Positions 8,450 through 17,653 of a stretch of DNA of 64,000 nt are shown in pieces. The stretch is from CAYNKA01 sp964397655. Its GTDB lineage: Bacteria > Spirochaetota > Spirochaetia > DTKZ01. The translations under genes were made by a program, and so were the position numbers. How positions within the stretch are numbered: position 1 is the first letter of the stretch; each line of letters begins with the position of its first letter. Below the pieces are notes generated by a model. It did no database searches. It had not been told where the DNA came from and was given only the letters and a program-made list of their open reading frames with translations. The stretch lies in the NCBI GenBank assembly GCA_964397655.1, contig CAYNKA010000006.1, positions 173,100 through 237,099 of the forward strand, given 5' to 3'.

Positions 8450-8881
8450 TTGAGACTCTGGTCCCTGCATCCGAAATACCTCGACGCCAAGGGCCTCGTC
8501 GCGCTCTGGCGGGAAGGTCTGCTCGCGCTCAACGTGCTCCGGGGAAACACGAGGGGCTATCGCCGCCATCCCCAGCTCGACCGCTTCAGGGGGACGGAGG
8601 ATCCGGTCGGAGCCGTGAACCGCTTCCTGTGGAACGTGCACGACGAGGCGGTCTCGCGGGGTTACCGGTTCGACGCGGGCAAGCTCGATCGGAGAACGGA
8701 CGGGGGGAGGATCGACGTCGCCTCCGGCCAGCTCGAGTACGAGCTTGCTCATCTCCGGAAGAAGCTCGCGGCGAGGGATCCCGAAAGGGGCCGGAGGCTC
8801 GACGGACTCGGGCTCCCCGATCCGAACCCGCTGTTCTCGGTCGTTCCCGGCGGTATCGAGGACTGGGAAAGAACGATGTGA
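8450..8881 (+). CDS. Pyrimidine-dimer DNA glycosylase (endonuclease V)-like protein
   Basis: The protein begins RLWSLHPKYLDAKGLVALWREGLLA and contains RGYRRHPQLDRF, closely matching the Pyr_excise family of T4 endonuclease V relatives, which nick DNA at UV-induced pyrimidine dimers. I place the start at TTG 8450, because homology begins there and GGAGGT lies seven bases upstream; an ATG 84 bases earlier gives a tail with no family resemblance. The length is then 143 residues. Biochemical function has been shown for only part of the family. It lies 13 bases upstream of the AICAR transformylase gene, perhaps in one transcript. Confidence 0.7.
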   Translation: MRLWSLHPKYLDAKGLVALWREGLLALNVLRGNTRGYRRHPQLDRFRGTEDPVGAVNRFLWNVHDEAVSRGYRFDAGKLDRRTDGGRIDVASGQLEYELAHLRKKLAARDPERGRRLDGLGLPDPNPLFSVVPGGIEDWERTM

Positions 8882-8894
8882 TACAATGGGTGGA

Positions 8895-10055
8895 ATGGAA
8901 ATCGAACTTAAATACGGATGCAATCCTCATCAGGTCCCGGCCGGAGCGACCGCCCCGGACTCCGCTCATTTCAAGGTGCTGAACGGCAAACCGAGCTACA
9001 TCAACTTTCTCGACGCGCTCGGCGCCTGGCAGCTCGCGCGCGAGCTCAAGGCCGCGACCGGAAAGCCCGGCGCCGCCTCGTTCAAGCACACGAGCCCGGC
9101 TGGGGCCGCGGTCTCCGGGAACCTCCCGGAGGCGTACCGGGCTTCGCAGTTCCTCTCGGACGGCGAGCTCTCGCCGGTGGCGAACGCCTACGCCCGGGCG
9201 CGGGGCGGCGACAGGATGTGCTCGTTCGGCGACGTGGCCGCCGTGAGCGACGCGGTGGACGTCTCGCTCGCCCGCCTCCTCAAGGCTGAGGTGTCGGACC
9301 TCATCATCGCTCCCGGCTACGACCCGGAGGCCCTCGAAATCCTCAAGACGAAGAAGCAGGGAGGCTTCCTGGTCTTCGAGATCGACCCTGCCTACGAGGC
9401 GCCCGAGACCGAGACCCGCGAGGTCTTCGGCTTCCGTCTGCGTCAGAGGCGGAACGATTTCAGGATCACGAAGGAGCTCTTCGAGAAGGCCTGTCCCGGC
9501 GCGCTTCCGTCCGAAATCGCGGAGACCCTCGCCGTCGCGACGGTCGCGCTCAAGTACACCCAGTCCAACTCCGTGTGCGTCGCCTACGACGGGCAGGTCA
9601 TCGGCATGGGCGCCGGGCAGCAGTCCCGCGTGCACTGCACGAGGCTCGCGTGCGGCAAGGCCGACAAGTGGATGCTCCAGCAACATCCCAAGACCCTCGC
9701 CCTGAAATTCAAGGCGGGCCTCAAGAAGCAGGACAAGGCCAACGTCGTCGACCAGTTCCTCCTGTGGGACGAGCTTTCGCGGGCCGAACGGGACCGGATG
9801 ATGGGAAGCCTCGACGAGGAACCTGTCCCGCTCACCGTCGGGGAGAGGCTCGAATGGGTGAAGAGCTTCGACGGCGTTTCGCTGTCCTCCGATGCTTACA
9901 TCCCCTTCCGCGACAACCTGGACAGGGCGAGCAGGAGCAACGTCCGCTGGGTCGCGCACACCGGGGGATCCCTCCGGGACGCCGAAGTCGCCGAGGCCGC
10001 GGCCGGCTACGGCATGACGGTGATCACGACCGGGGTCAGGCTCTTCCTGCATTAG
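8895..10055 (+). CDS. Stand-alone AICAR transformylase
   Basis: Formylates AICAR with 10-formyl-tetrahydrofolate to give FAICAR in purine synthesis. The 386 residues correspond to the C-terminal half of PurH: the SFKHTSPAGAAV motif (catalytic Lys-His) is near residue 60, and QQSRVHCTRLA is near 240. There is no N-terminal IMP cyclohydrolase domain, so ring closure must be done by a separate protein elsewhere. An ATG nine bases upstream (MGGMEIE) is the alternative start. The surrounding genes are not purine genes. Confidence 0.9.
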   Translation: MEIELKYGCNPHQVPAGATAPDSAHFKVLNGKPSYINFLDALGAWQLARELKAATGKPGAASFKHTSPAGAAVSGNLPEAYRASQFLSDGELSPVANAYARARGGDRMCSFGDVAAVSDAVDVSLARLLKAEVSDLIIAPGYDPEALEILKTKKQGGFLVFEIDPAYEAPETETREVFGFRLRQRRNDFRITKELFEKACPGALPSEIAETLAVATVALKYTQSNSVCVAYDGQVIGMGAGQQSRVHCTRLACGKADKWMLQQHPKTLALKFKAGLKKQDKANVVDQFLLWDELSRAERDRMMGSLDEEPVPLTVGERLEWVKSFDGVSLSSDAYIPFRDNLDRASRSNVRWVAHTGGSLRDAEVAEAAAGYGMTVITTGVRLFLH

Positions 10056-10086
10056 CCGGGACCGTCCTGATGTCGAGGAGGCCGTT

Positions 10087-11445
10087 CTGAACGATAGCAG
10101 CCGTATCGCGGGGAGTGTGGCGCTCGCGCTCGCCGGAATCCTGTGCCTGTCCTGCGTCACGCCGCCCGCGCGGCCTCTCGCGGTCACCGTCGGTCCCGGA
10201 GTCTCCGGCCTCGGCGCCCTCGCCGCGGACGGTGACGTTCTCTACGGCCTATCTTCCGACGATTCCGCGGTTCTCTTCGCGTTCTCCCTTCCGGATGCGG
10301 CGGCGGCGCCGAAGGCGGCGACGCCGCTGGGCGCCCTCGGGCTCGGGGACGTGAAGGCCCGAAGGATCGCCGCGGCCGGAGGGAAGGTCTTCGTCGCCGC
10401 CGGCGAGAAGGGCGTCATCGTCGTCGACGCGAAGGATCCCGCCCGCATGAAGGCTGCGGGCTCCCTCTCCGCGGGAGGGGCTCCGGCCCGTTCCGTCCTC
10501 GCCGCGGACGGCAGGCTCTACGCCGGCTTCGACGGCAGGTTGGCCGTCTACGATACGGCTTCCCCCCGGCTGCCTTCCAGGCTGGCGGAGGTGCCGGTCG
10601 CCGGCACTCCCTACGATCTCGCCGTCGACGGGAAACGGCTCTACGCCGCCCTGTGGAGGGGGGGAGCGGCCGTCTTCGATCTCCGTCCCGGTTCGGCGCC
10701 CGTCCCGGCGGGCCGGCTCGACGTGAAGGGAGCTCCGGTCGCGGTCGCGGCCAAGGGCGGCCGGGTCTACCTCGCCGACGCCTTCCGGGGGCTTCAGACC
10801 GCCGAGGTCTCCGGCAGGGGACCATGGCGCGCGGTCGACGTTTTCTCGACCAACAACCTCGACGGGCCTCTTGCCCTCGGGGACGGCTTTCTGCTCGCGG
10901 GAAGCGCGAGCGGCCGAGGCGTTTTCGTGTTTTCCACGGCGGACCCCGCGAAACCGAAGCTCGCCGGTCTTTTCCGGGGAGGATTCCGGGAGAGGATCAG
11001 GGACCTCGCGGTCGCGGGGAACACGGCCTTCGCCGCCTGGAACGGCGCATCCCTCCTCGTGTTCGATCCATCGAAGGCGAAAGGGACCCCCGGCGATTAC
11101 CCGAGTTTCGACTTCTCCGAGGGGCTCGGGCCGGAAAAGCGGGCGACGCTCTATCTGCCCGGCGGGCTCGCCGTCGATTCGGTCGACGGCGGGGATGTCT
11201 CCGACGGGTTCCGGCCGGACGACGACTTCGCGGACGAAGCCGACCGGGAGATCTACAGGACCTGGTTCTCGCCGGGCAGGCGCAGGATCGGGCTCGCGGT
11301 TCTCGGCGTGTCGGGGAATACGATTCGGAGGAGCGATCTCGAGACCGTCTTCGAGGAGGGCGGGGAGTACGCGGTCGTGTCCGAAGGGAAGTACCTCAGG
11401 ATCGTACCGGTCCGGGAACCGGACCTCAGCCCTTCTTCACCCTGA
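10087..11445 (+). CDS. Beta-propeller (LVIVD-like) lipoprotein
   Basis: An export signal ends in a lipobox (GILCLSC), suggesting a lipid-anchored envelope protein. The body is a series of ~40-residue beta-rich repeats of the form VAVDGxRLYAA...VFDL, typical of beta-propellers such as LVIVD-repeat proteins; such domains usually mediate binding. The final ~100 residues are acidic and non-repetitive. The start is uncertain: CTG at 10087 follows a perfect AGGAGG after five bases and gives an Arg-containing n-region, whereas GTG at 10117 gives a signal without positive charge. The 3' end overlaps the convergent AraC gene by 20 bases. Confidence 0.65.
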   Translation: MNDSSRIAGSVALALAGILCLSCVTPPARPLAVTVGPGVSGLGALAADGDVLYGLSSDDSAVLFAFSLPDAAAAPKAATPLGALGLGDVKARRIAAAGGKVFVAAGEKGVIVVDAKDPARMKAAGSLSAGGAPARSVLAADGRLYAGFDGRLAVYDTASPRLPSRLAEVPVAGTPYDLAVDGKRLYAALWRGGAAVFDLRPGSAPVPAGRLDVKGAPVAVAAKGGRVYLADAFRGLQTAEVSGRGPWRAVDVFSTNNLDGPLALGDGFLLAGSASGRGVFVFSTADPAKPKLAGLFRGGFRERIRDLAVAGNTAFAAWNGASLLVFDPSKAKGTPGDYPSFDFSEGLGPEKRATLYLPGGLAVDSVDGGDVSDGFRPDDDFADEADREIYRTWFSPGRRRIGLAVLGVSGNTIRRSDLETVFEEGGEYAVVSEGKYLRIVPVREPDLSPSSP

Positions 11446-13345
11446 ATTCCTTCGCCGAGACGCCCACCATCTTGCGGAAGAGGCTGCTGAAGTAGTTCGA
11501 GCTGTTGAAGCCCGTGTCGTAGGCGATCTGGGTGATGCTGAGGTCCGTCGTGAGGAGCAGCGTCTTCGCCCTGTTGATCCTGACCGTGGTGAGATAGTCG
11601 ACGAAGGTCATCCCCGTCTCCTGTTTGAACAGGGTCAGGAAGTACGAGGGGCTCACGAACACCTCCTTCGCGACGTCCTTGTACCCGAGCTGCGAATCGT
11701 AATGGGCCTCGATGTATTCGACCGCCTTCCTGACGAGTGAGATGGACCTCCTCTCGAGCACGTGGACTACGCTCTCCGTGATTTCGTAGACCACCTTCTT
11801 GAGCCATTTCTCCGCGATGGCGGGATTCTTGATGTGGTCGATGTCCGCCACGTATTCGCCGATGAGCTCGTTCAACCGCTTCTCGTCGCCTCCTCCCAGG
11901 TTGGCCGCGTCGATGAAGGCTCCGATCAGCTCGTACAGCCTCACCTTGAGGATCTCCGGCCGTTCCTCGACGAAGGGAAGGAACTTCGCGATGAATTCGA
12001 CGAGGGCCTTCATGCTGCCCGCCGAGTCCCCCAGTTTAATCGACGAGAGGAGCTGCTCCTTTTCTTTGACGGGGAACTTGTTGGTATGGTGGCCGGATTC
12101 GCTGATGTTCTCGACGTGGATGATGCTGTTCTCTTCGAACTGCTCCGCGTATTCCTGGGCGGTCGCGGCCTCCCGATAGGAGATCCTGAGGTCCTCCATC
12201 TTGTCGTAGCTCCGACCGATGCCCATGGCGACGCCGCAACCGTACTTCTTCCTGATCTCCTCCTGGATGGTTTCCAGCGTCTCGATGAGCTGGAAGCGCC
12301 CGATGCCGTCCTGATTCCCGGGCAGGTGCATGATGATCCCGACGCGGGTGTTCGACAGCGGCAGGAGCAGGAACCGCTCGTCGTTGAATTTTTCGCCGAG
12401 GCAGCGGTTCACGACGGCGAGCACGTCGTCCACCACGCCGAAGTCCCAGGTGCTTTCCGGTTCCTTTTCCTTGATCTTGAGGACGATGAAGGTGTTGAGG
12501 TCCGGCTTCTTCCCGAGGCAGTCCAGCATTTCCGCGAGCTTGATCTTGGAGAATTCGCTGAAGGCCACGTTGTGGACGATGTCCTCCTTGATGAAGGGGA
12601 TGAGCTTCTCGTAATAGTTGTGGATTTCCCTGATGTCGATGAGGACGCTTCCGCCGAAGAGGAGGGCGCTCACGATCGAGGTCGCGTAATACATCCACCA
12701 CTGCTTCGCGAGGGATCCGACGATGAAGGACAGGGCGAAGATGAGGATCCCGATGTTGATGAGGAAATTCTTGTTCCTGATGAAGTCCGACGGGGCGGTG
12801 TTGAGCTTCAACCTGAACAGCTTCAGGACGGAATTGGACAGCAGCAGGACTCCGGTGATGACCTGGACCGCGATCGTCACCTCCCGGCCGTAGAACGGAG
12901 GCATCTTCGCGGGAGTCAGGTTGTCGCGGGCCGTTATGCCGGCGAATTCGAAGAGCTCGTAGCTGCCTTTCGTCCCCAGGGTGTTGAATACGCAGTAGGT
13001 GAGCCCGAGAAGCACGCAGACCGCGACGATCGTGAGATCGCTGTACTTCCGTTTCTGTTTGTTGAAGACGTCCGAAGCCAGGATGATGGCAGGGGAGATC
13101 ACGGCGCAGAGCACGAAGACCCGGATGTTGACGATGACGAGCGGAATGGGGTAGGGGCCGAGGATAAGTTGGAGGGGCCTGCCGAACAGGAAGATGCCGA
13201 ATCCGACGAGAAAGACCAGGAAGTAGCGGTAGGACGGGGCCTTCGAGGGGTTCGCGATGACGAAGTAACCGAAATAGAACAGAAAGAAAAGGCCGGTAAA
13301 GAGGGGAACCAGGAGATCCGAAAAAAGCAGGAAAGTCGTCGCCAT
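11426..13345 (-). CDS. Membrane-anchored AraC-family regulator
   Basis: The N-terminal ~240 residues contain about seven hydrophobic segments (for example LLVPLFTGLFFLFYFGYFV). A cytoplasmic middle region (~240-530) resembles the degenerate GGDEF-like/CdaR-type linker of YesN-like regulators. The last 100 residues are an AraC DNA-binding domain with two HTH motifs (YKDVAKEVFVSPSYFLTLFK and ITQIAYDTGFNSSNYFSSLF). It probably senses a signal at the membrane and controls the adjacent TRAP1 operon, which lies just upstream on the same strand. The ATG at 13345 lies 15 bases after a TATAAT (13360-13365); GTG 13357 is in frame but would precede the predicted transcript start. Confidence 0.85.
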   Translation of the reverse strand: MATTFLLFSDLLVPLFTGLFFLFYFGYFVIANPSKAPSYRYFLVFLVGFGIFLFGRPLQLILGPYPIPLVIVNIRVFVLCAVISPAIILASDVFNKQKRKYSDLTIVAVCVLLGLTYCVFNTLGTKGSYELFEFAGITARDNLTPAKMPPFYGREVTIAVQVITGVLLLSNSVLKLFRLKLNTAPSDFIRNKNFLINIGILIFALSFIVGSLAKQWWMYYATSIVSALLFGGSVLIDIREIHNYYEKLIPFIKEDIVHNVAFSEFSKIKLAEMLDCLGKKPDLNTFIVLKIKEKEPESTWDFGVVDDVLAVVNRCLGEKFNDERFLLLPLSNTRVGIIMHLPGNQDGIGRFQLIETLETIQEEIRKKYGCGVAMGIGRSYDKMEDLRISYREAATAQEYAEQFEENSIIHVENISESGHHTNKFPVKEKEQLLSSIKLGDSAGSMKALVEFIAKFLPFVEERPEILKVRLYELIGAFIDAANLGGGDEKRLNELIGEYVADIDHIKNPAIAEKWLKKVVYEITESVVHVLERRSISLVRKAVEYIEAHYDSQLGYKDVAKEVFVSPSYFLTLFKQETGMTFVDYLTTVRINRAKTLLLTTDLSITQIAYDTGFNSSNYFSSLFRKMVGVSAKEFRVKKG

Positions 13346-13401
13346 ATTCGGTTCCACGGATTATACCCCATCGATCCGGCCTTGCGCTACCGGTATCCCG
13401 C

Positions 13402-14688
13402 TCAGGCCGTTCCGAACACGAGGTCGGGCAGGAACAGGACGATCTTCGGGAAGAAGGTCATCAGCACGAGGAGGACGATCACCGAGAGCACGAAGGGGAT
13501 CGACTCCTTGATGTATTCCTCGGTAGGGCATTCGAGAAGGGAACAGACCGTGTAGAGGACCACGCCCACGGGCGGGGTCATGCTGCCGAGCGTTATGGTC
13601 GTCATCATGACCAGGCCGAAGTGCACCGGATCGATTCCCATCGATCTCGCGATCGGGAGGAAGATGGGCGTGAGGAGCAGGGTGTTGACCGTCGGCTCCA
13701 TGAACATGCCGGCCACGACGAGGAAGCCCACGATGATCATCATCATGAGTTGGGGATTCCTGGTGATCTGGCCGAGGAACACGGCGATGGACTGGGGAGC
13801 GCGGTTCACGATGATCACGTAACCGAAGATGGATGAGCAGATGATGATGAGCATGATCATCCCGTTGTCCTCGGCGGTCTGCTTCAGCGCCTCCATGAAA
13901 TTCTTCCAGGAAAGCTCGCGGTACACGAATTTGCCGATGAGGAAGGCGTAGACCACCGCGAAGGCCCCGGCCTCGGAGGGCGTGAAGATTCCCGACCTGA
14001 TGCCGATTATCAGCAGGACCGGGAAGATGAGGGCCCAGATGTTGTCCCTGGTGCTGGCCGCGAGTTCCCTGAGGGTGGGGGCCTTTTCCCGCTCGACGGT
14101 GTAATGCCGCCTGACCGAGATGGTCCATGCCACGGTCATCATGAGGACCGCCATGAGCACTCCGGGGACTATGCCTCCCACGAAGAGCCGTCCGATGGAG
14201 ACCTCTCCCACGAAGCCGTAGAGGATGAGTCCGATTCCCGGCGGAATGGTCGCCGTGATGAGCGAGCTCATGCCCGTGACCGCCGCGGTGAATCCTTTCG
14301 AGTAGCCTTTCCGGATCATGGTCGGGCCGAGGATTCGCGCCTCCATGGCGGCGTCGGACGCGGCGGAGCCGGATATGCCGCCCATCAGGGTGCTCAGCAC
14401 GATGTTCACCTGGGCGAGACCCCCGCGGAGATGGCCGGTGAGGACTGATGCGTACTGCATGAGCCTCTCGGTGATGCCGCAGGCGTTCATAAGGTTGCCC
14501 GCCAGCACGAAGAAGGGAACCGCGAGCAGGGGGAAGGACTGCGTGCTGCTGATCATGTTGGTGACCGGCACCATCAGCGGCATGTCGGGATTCCCGATGA
14601 AGAACAGGATGCTCGAGAGCCCGATCGTGAAGGCGAGCGGGACGTTCAGGAGCAGGAGGATCACGAAAGCGATACTTACTGTAAGCAT
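13402..14688 (-). CDS. TRAP1 large membrane subunit (DctM family)
   Basis: Forms the ion-driven translocation channel of a tripartite ATP-independent periplasmic transporter. The 428 residues contain about twelve hydrophobic segments and the family motifs FVLAGNLMN, GGISGSAASDAA and ATIPPGIGLILYG. The start at 14688 gives the normal MLTVSIAF beginning and follows AAAAGGAA; a longer in-frame extension is basic and unlike the family. It lies downstream of dctQ and dctP in one operon. The substrate is unknown. Confidence 0.93.
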   Translation of the reverse strand: MLTVSIAFVILLLLNVPLAFTIGLSSILFFIGNPDMPLMVPVTNMISSTQSFPLLAVPFFVLAGNLMNACGITERLMQYASVLTGHLRGGLAQVNIVLSTLMGGISGSAASDAAMEARILGPTMIRKGYSKGFTAAVTGMSSLITATIPPGIGLILYGFVGEVSIGRLFVGGIVPGVLMAVLMMTVAWTISVRRHYTVEREKAPTLRELAASTRDNIWALIFPVLLIIGIRSGIFTPSEAGAFAVVYAFLIGKFVYRELSWKNFMEALKQTAEDNGMIMLIIICSSIFGYVIIVNRAPQSIAVFLGQITRNPQLMMMIIVGFLVVAGMFMEPTVNTLLLTPIFLPIARSMGIDPVHFGLVMMTTITLGSMTPPVGVVLYTVCSLLECPTEEYIKESIPFVLSVIVLLVLMTFFPKIVLFLPDLVFGTA

Positions 14689-14737
14689 GGAAATTCCTTT
14701 TCGAGCCTTTGTTCCGCTCGATGGAGCGTTCTGCCGT

Positions 14738-15235
14738 CTAAAAAACGGCTCCCGATTCTTCGCTCTTTCCCGACGCCTTCCCCGCAAGAAGGCGGCGGGT
14801 CTTCACGATCAAGGTGCGGATCATGAGCAGGCAGCCCAAGGGGGCGCTGCTCGTCGCCCAGGAATAGCTGAATTCCATGCCGCTGAACTGCCGGTGATGG
14901 TTGATGATCGCCAGGTAGGTGCCGAATACGGCGATCAGTCCCAGGAACGCCGCGATGAGAGCGTAAGAGGAGAGAAGGACGATGTTTCGCATTCTGAGCG
15001 GAAAGGTCCTCGTCAGGTAGTCGACGCCGATATGCCTGTCTTTCTGCAGGGCGATGTCCGCCCCGATGAAGCAGATCCACACGAAGAGAAGCTGGGCGAG
15101 GTCGACCGACCAGACGAGGGGCATGCCCACCCAGCGGAGAAGCGCGGCGGCGAAGACGAATATGATGATGAATATCAACAATATCTGGGACAGTTTCACC
15201 TCGATCTTGTTGATCGTCTGGTTGAACTTGTTCAT
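14738..15235 (-). CDS. TRAP1 small membrane subunit (DctQ family)
   Basis: A 165-residue protein with four predicted transmembrane helices and the family signature WSVDLAQLLFVWICFIGADIALQKDRHIGVD; it bridges the binding protein and DctM. The ATG at 15235 has AGGA at good distance; an in-frame ATG at 15256 has a poorer site. It sits between the binding-protein and large-subunit genes. Confidence 0.9.
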   Translation of the reverse strand: MNKFNQTINKIEVKLSQILLIFIIIFVFAAALLRWVGMPLVWSVDLAQLLFVWICFIGADIALQKDRHIGVDYLTRTFPLRMRNIVLLSSYALIAAFLGLIAVFGTYLAIINHHRQFSGMEFSYSWATSSAPLGCLLMIRTLIVKTRRLLAGKASGKSEESGAVF

Positions 15236-15314
15236 GGTTGTCCTGTTCTTTCTCATGGATGAGGAAACCGGAAGGCGGAGAGGCTTCGGGCCTCCCCGTC
15301 TCCGGCGAATCGAC

Positions 15315-16313
15315 CTACTGCGCGAGCATCTTCGCGACTTGATCCTTGATGGCCCGATAGCCCGGAATCTGGTCGTACACGGCTTCGCAGGCTTTCTTGA
15401 AGGGGGTGATGTCGACCGTGGAGATGGTGACGCCCTTGGACTTCATGAGCGCCTCGTTGTCCGCGAGACCGTCCTTGGTGAGTTTCGAAGCGTAATCCCC
15501 GGCCTTGAGCGATTCCTCGAGCAGCATGTCCTGGTATTCCTTCGGAAGCTTCTGGAACCAGGATTCGCTGCACACGAGGGGGGTGATCAGCTGGAAATGG
15601 CCGGTCTTCGTGATGTACTTGACGACTTCGTACAAGCGGGCGCCGACGACCGCGGGGTGCTGGGCCTCCGCCCCGTCGATGACCTTCTGCTGGATGCCGG
15701 GATAGACTTCCGCCCAGGCGAGGGCGGTCGGGCTGGCGCCCATGGCCTTGATGGTCGCCTGCCATACGGTCGCGCCCGGGGTCCTGATGCGAAGACCTTT
15801 GAGGTCTTCGGGAGTGTTTATCGGCTTGTTGGTCAGGAAATGGCGGTCGCCCTGGTACCAGTTGAAGGAGAGGACGCGGTAGCCGTGCTTGGTCGCGAGT
15901 TCGTCGGTCCAGCCCTTGAACAGGGACGAGGTCACGAGCTTGCGGCCCTGCTCGAAGTTGTCCACGATGTAGGGGGCACCCAGGATGCCGATGGGGGGGA
16001 CGCTTTCCGCGAGCCTCGCCGCGTCGGTGATGACCGCGATGTTGGCGCCGGCCTTGACCTGTTCCTGCATGTCCTTCGTGTCGCCGAGCTGGGAACTCGG
16101 ATAGACTTCGATGAGGACCTTCTTGTTCGTCTTCGCTTCCATGTTCTTCTTCAGTTCCATGGCGCCCTTGTACATCGGGTCGGTCTCGGTCACGACCATG
16201 CCGACGCGGAGGGTGTAGGTCTTGCCGGCTTCCGAGGACCCGCCGGAGAACCCGAACTGGGAAAACGCGAACAGAAGGATGATGAGAACGAGGAAGGCTT
16301 TGTTTCTACTCAT
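15315..16313 (-). CDS. TRAP1 solute-binding protein (DctP family)
   Basis: Periplasmic substrate receptor. The signal peptide ends in the spirochaete-style FGFSGGSSEAG. The core carries the DctP signature: LKGLRIRTPG with the carboxylate-binding Arg, and AWAEVYPGIQQKVIDGAE. ATG 16313 has AAGGAG upstream, and a further in-frame start 84 bases earlier is not supported. It is the first gene of the TRAP1 operon; 283 bases of mostly featureless, partly AT-rich intergenic DNA separate it from the divergent lipoprotein gene. Confidence 0.93.
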   Translation of the reverse strand: MSRNKAFLVLIILLFAFSQFGFSGGSSEAGKTYTLRVGMVVTETDPMYKGAMELKKNMEAKTNKKVLIEVYPSSQLGDTKDMQEQVKAGANIAVITDAARLAESVPPIGILGAPYIVDNFEQGRKLVTSSLFKGWTDELATKHGYRVLSFNWYQGDRHFLTNKPINTPEDLKGLRIRTPGATVWQATIKAMGASPTALAWAEVYPGIQQKVIDGAEAQHPAVVGARLYEVVKYITKTGHFQLITPLVCSESWFQKLPKEYQDMLLEESLKAGDYASKLTKDGLADNEALMKSKGVTISTVDITPFKKACEAVYDQIPGYRAIKDQVAKMLAQ

Positions 16314-16596
16314 GACGATACTCCTTTTCGGTTTTTTAGCCCGCTCGGGATGCCCGGCATCCGGGGCGGACTCTTTGTCTCCATTCCAGGAAAACATGGA
16401 GTGCCGCAGCCTGCGTTTGTTGAATTACTTTTTTTCTACAAAATATTACGGAATCGGGCAGCTGATGCGCGGTCGTCGCCACGCAGCTTCTTTTCCGGAA
16501 GGAAGTTGACGAAGAAACCCTTCATTCTCCTGACGGCTGGATAATCCCTGCCGGGCGAACTATGGTAGTAGTGCCGACTTTCATGGAGGCCGAATC

Positions 16597-17637
16597 GTGA
16601 ACCGTTTATCGGTCGTCCCCGCAATCTTGCTTCTCCTCTCCTGCCGCACGGCGCCTCCGCCCGACGGTACGGAGGAGTACCGGCTCGCCCTCGTCGCCGA
16701 GGTCGGCCCGCTCTCGCTGCCGGACCTCTCCGAGCCGGGGAAGGCCGCCCCGCGCCGGGTTCCGGGCCCCGCGGAGGAGAGGTACCTCCGTTTCTTCGAC
16801 CCGGCAGGGAAGCTTGCTGAAGCCGGGGCCTTCCGCGTCATGGGTATGGCGGGAAGCGGCCCGGCGCGGATCGGCGTACAGTGCTTCGTGCCTACGGGGG
16901 CCGCCATGGCGACCGTGTTCCTCTTCCCCGGCTATCTCGACCATACGGGCTCCTTCCTCCCCTTCGTCGCGAGGCTCCTCGAAGCCGGCTTTTCCGTGGT
17001 CGCGGCGGACCTGCCCGGCCACGGCTTTTCGGAGGGCCCGCGGGGCGAAATCGCTTCCTTCGAGGACTACGGGAAGGCGGTCGACGTCGTGACCGGCGCG
17101 GTCGAGGCCGCGGGGGAGGGCGCGAAGGCGTCCTTCCCCCCTCCCTGGATCGGCATGGGTCACAGCACCGGGGCGGCCGCGATCTTCATCCACCTCCAGC
17201 GGAGGGAGGCGTCCGGAACAGCTTCTCCCTTCGACCGCCTCGTGTTCATCGCGCCCCTCGTGCGCTCGGCGAGGTGGAGGCTTTCCATGATCGGACTCGC
17301 CCTCGTCGGCGGGGCGTTCCGCTACCTCGAGCCGAGCTCCGCGCACGATCCTCTCCTCGGGAACCGAACCTTCCCCGTCTCCTGGGCGGAGAGGCTTCGG
17401 GACTGGAACGAGGAGGTCGGCGGGTACCGGAAAGTCCGCGGGCGGGGAATCATAATCCAGGGCAGGGAGGACGACGTGGTGGACCATGAGTTCAACGTGC
17501 CCTTCCTCCTCGGGAAGACGGAGGGCATGAGGGCCGTCTACGTCGACGGGGCTGGGCACGTGCCGTATTCGGCGGAAAAGCGAAACCGAGAGATGTTGGA
17601 CGCCGTCGTCGCCTACCTCGACCCGGAGCTCAGGTGA
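16597..17637 (+). CDS. Lipoprotein alpha/beta hydrolase (monoacylglycerol-lipase-like)
   Basis: Starts at GTG 16597 behind GGAGG, with a short signal and lipobox (AILLLLSC), so the product is probably lipid-anchored outside the cytoplasmic membrane. The hydrolase domain (residues ~95-345) has LFPGYLDHTGSF at the oxyanion hole, the DLPGHGFSEGPRG motif typical of lysophospholipase/monoacylglycerol lipase relatives, the nucleophile elbow GHSTGA and a terminal GAGHVPYS histidine. It is a predicted ester hydrolase acting on lipids or acyl esters. It is convergent with the GntR gene downstream. Confidence 0.8.
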   Translation: MNRLSVVPAILLLLSCRTAPPPDGTEEYRLALVAEVGPLSLPDLSEPGKAAPRRVPGPAEERYLRFFDPAGKLAEAGAFRVMGMAGSGPARIGVQCFVPTGAAMATVFLFPGYLDHTGSFLPFVARLLEAGFSVVAADLPGHGFSEGPRGEIASFEDYGKAVDVVTGAVEAAGEGAKASFPPPWIGMGHSTGAAAIFIHLQRREASGTASPFDRLVFIAPLVRSARWRLSMIGLALVGGAFRYLEPSSAHDPLLGNRTFPVSWAERLRDWNEEVGGYRKVRGRGIIIQGREDDVVDHEFNVPFLLGKTEGMRAVYVDGAGHVPYSAEKRNREMLDAVVAYLDPELR

Positions 17638-17653
17638 GCGTCCGCCCGATCCG

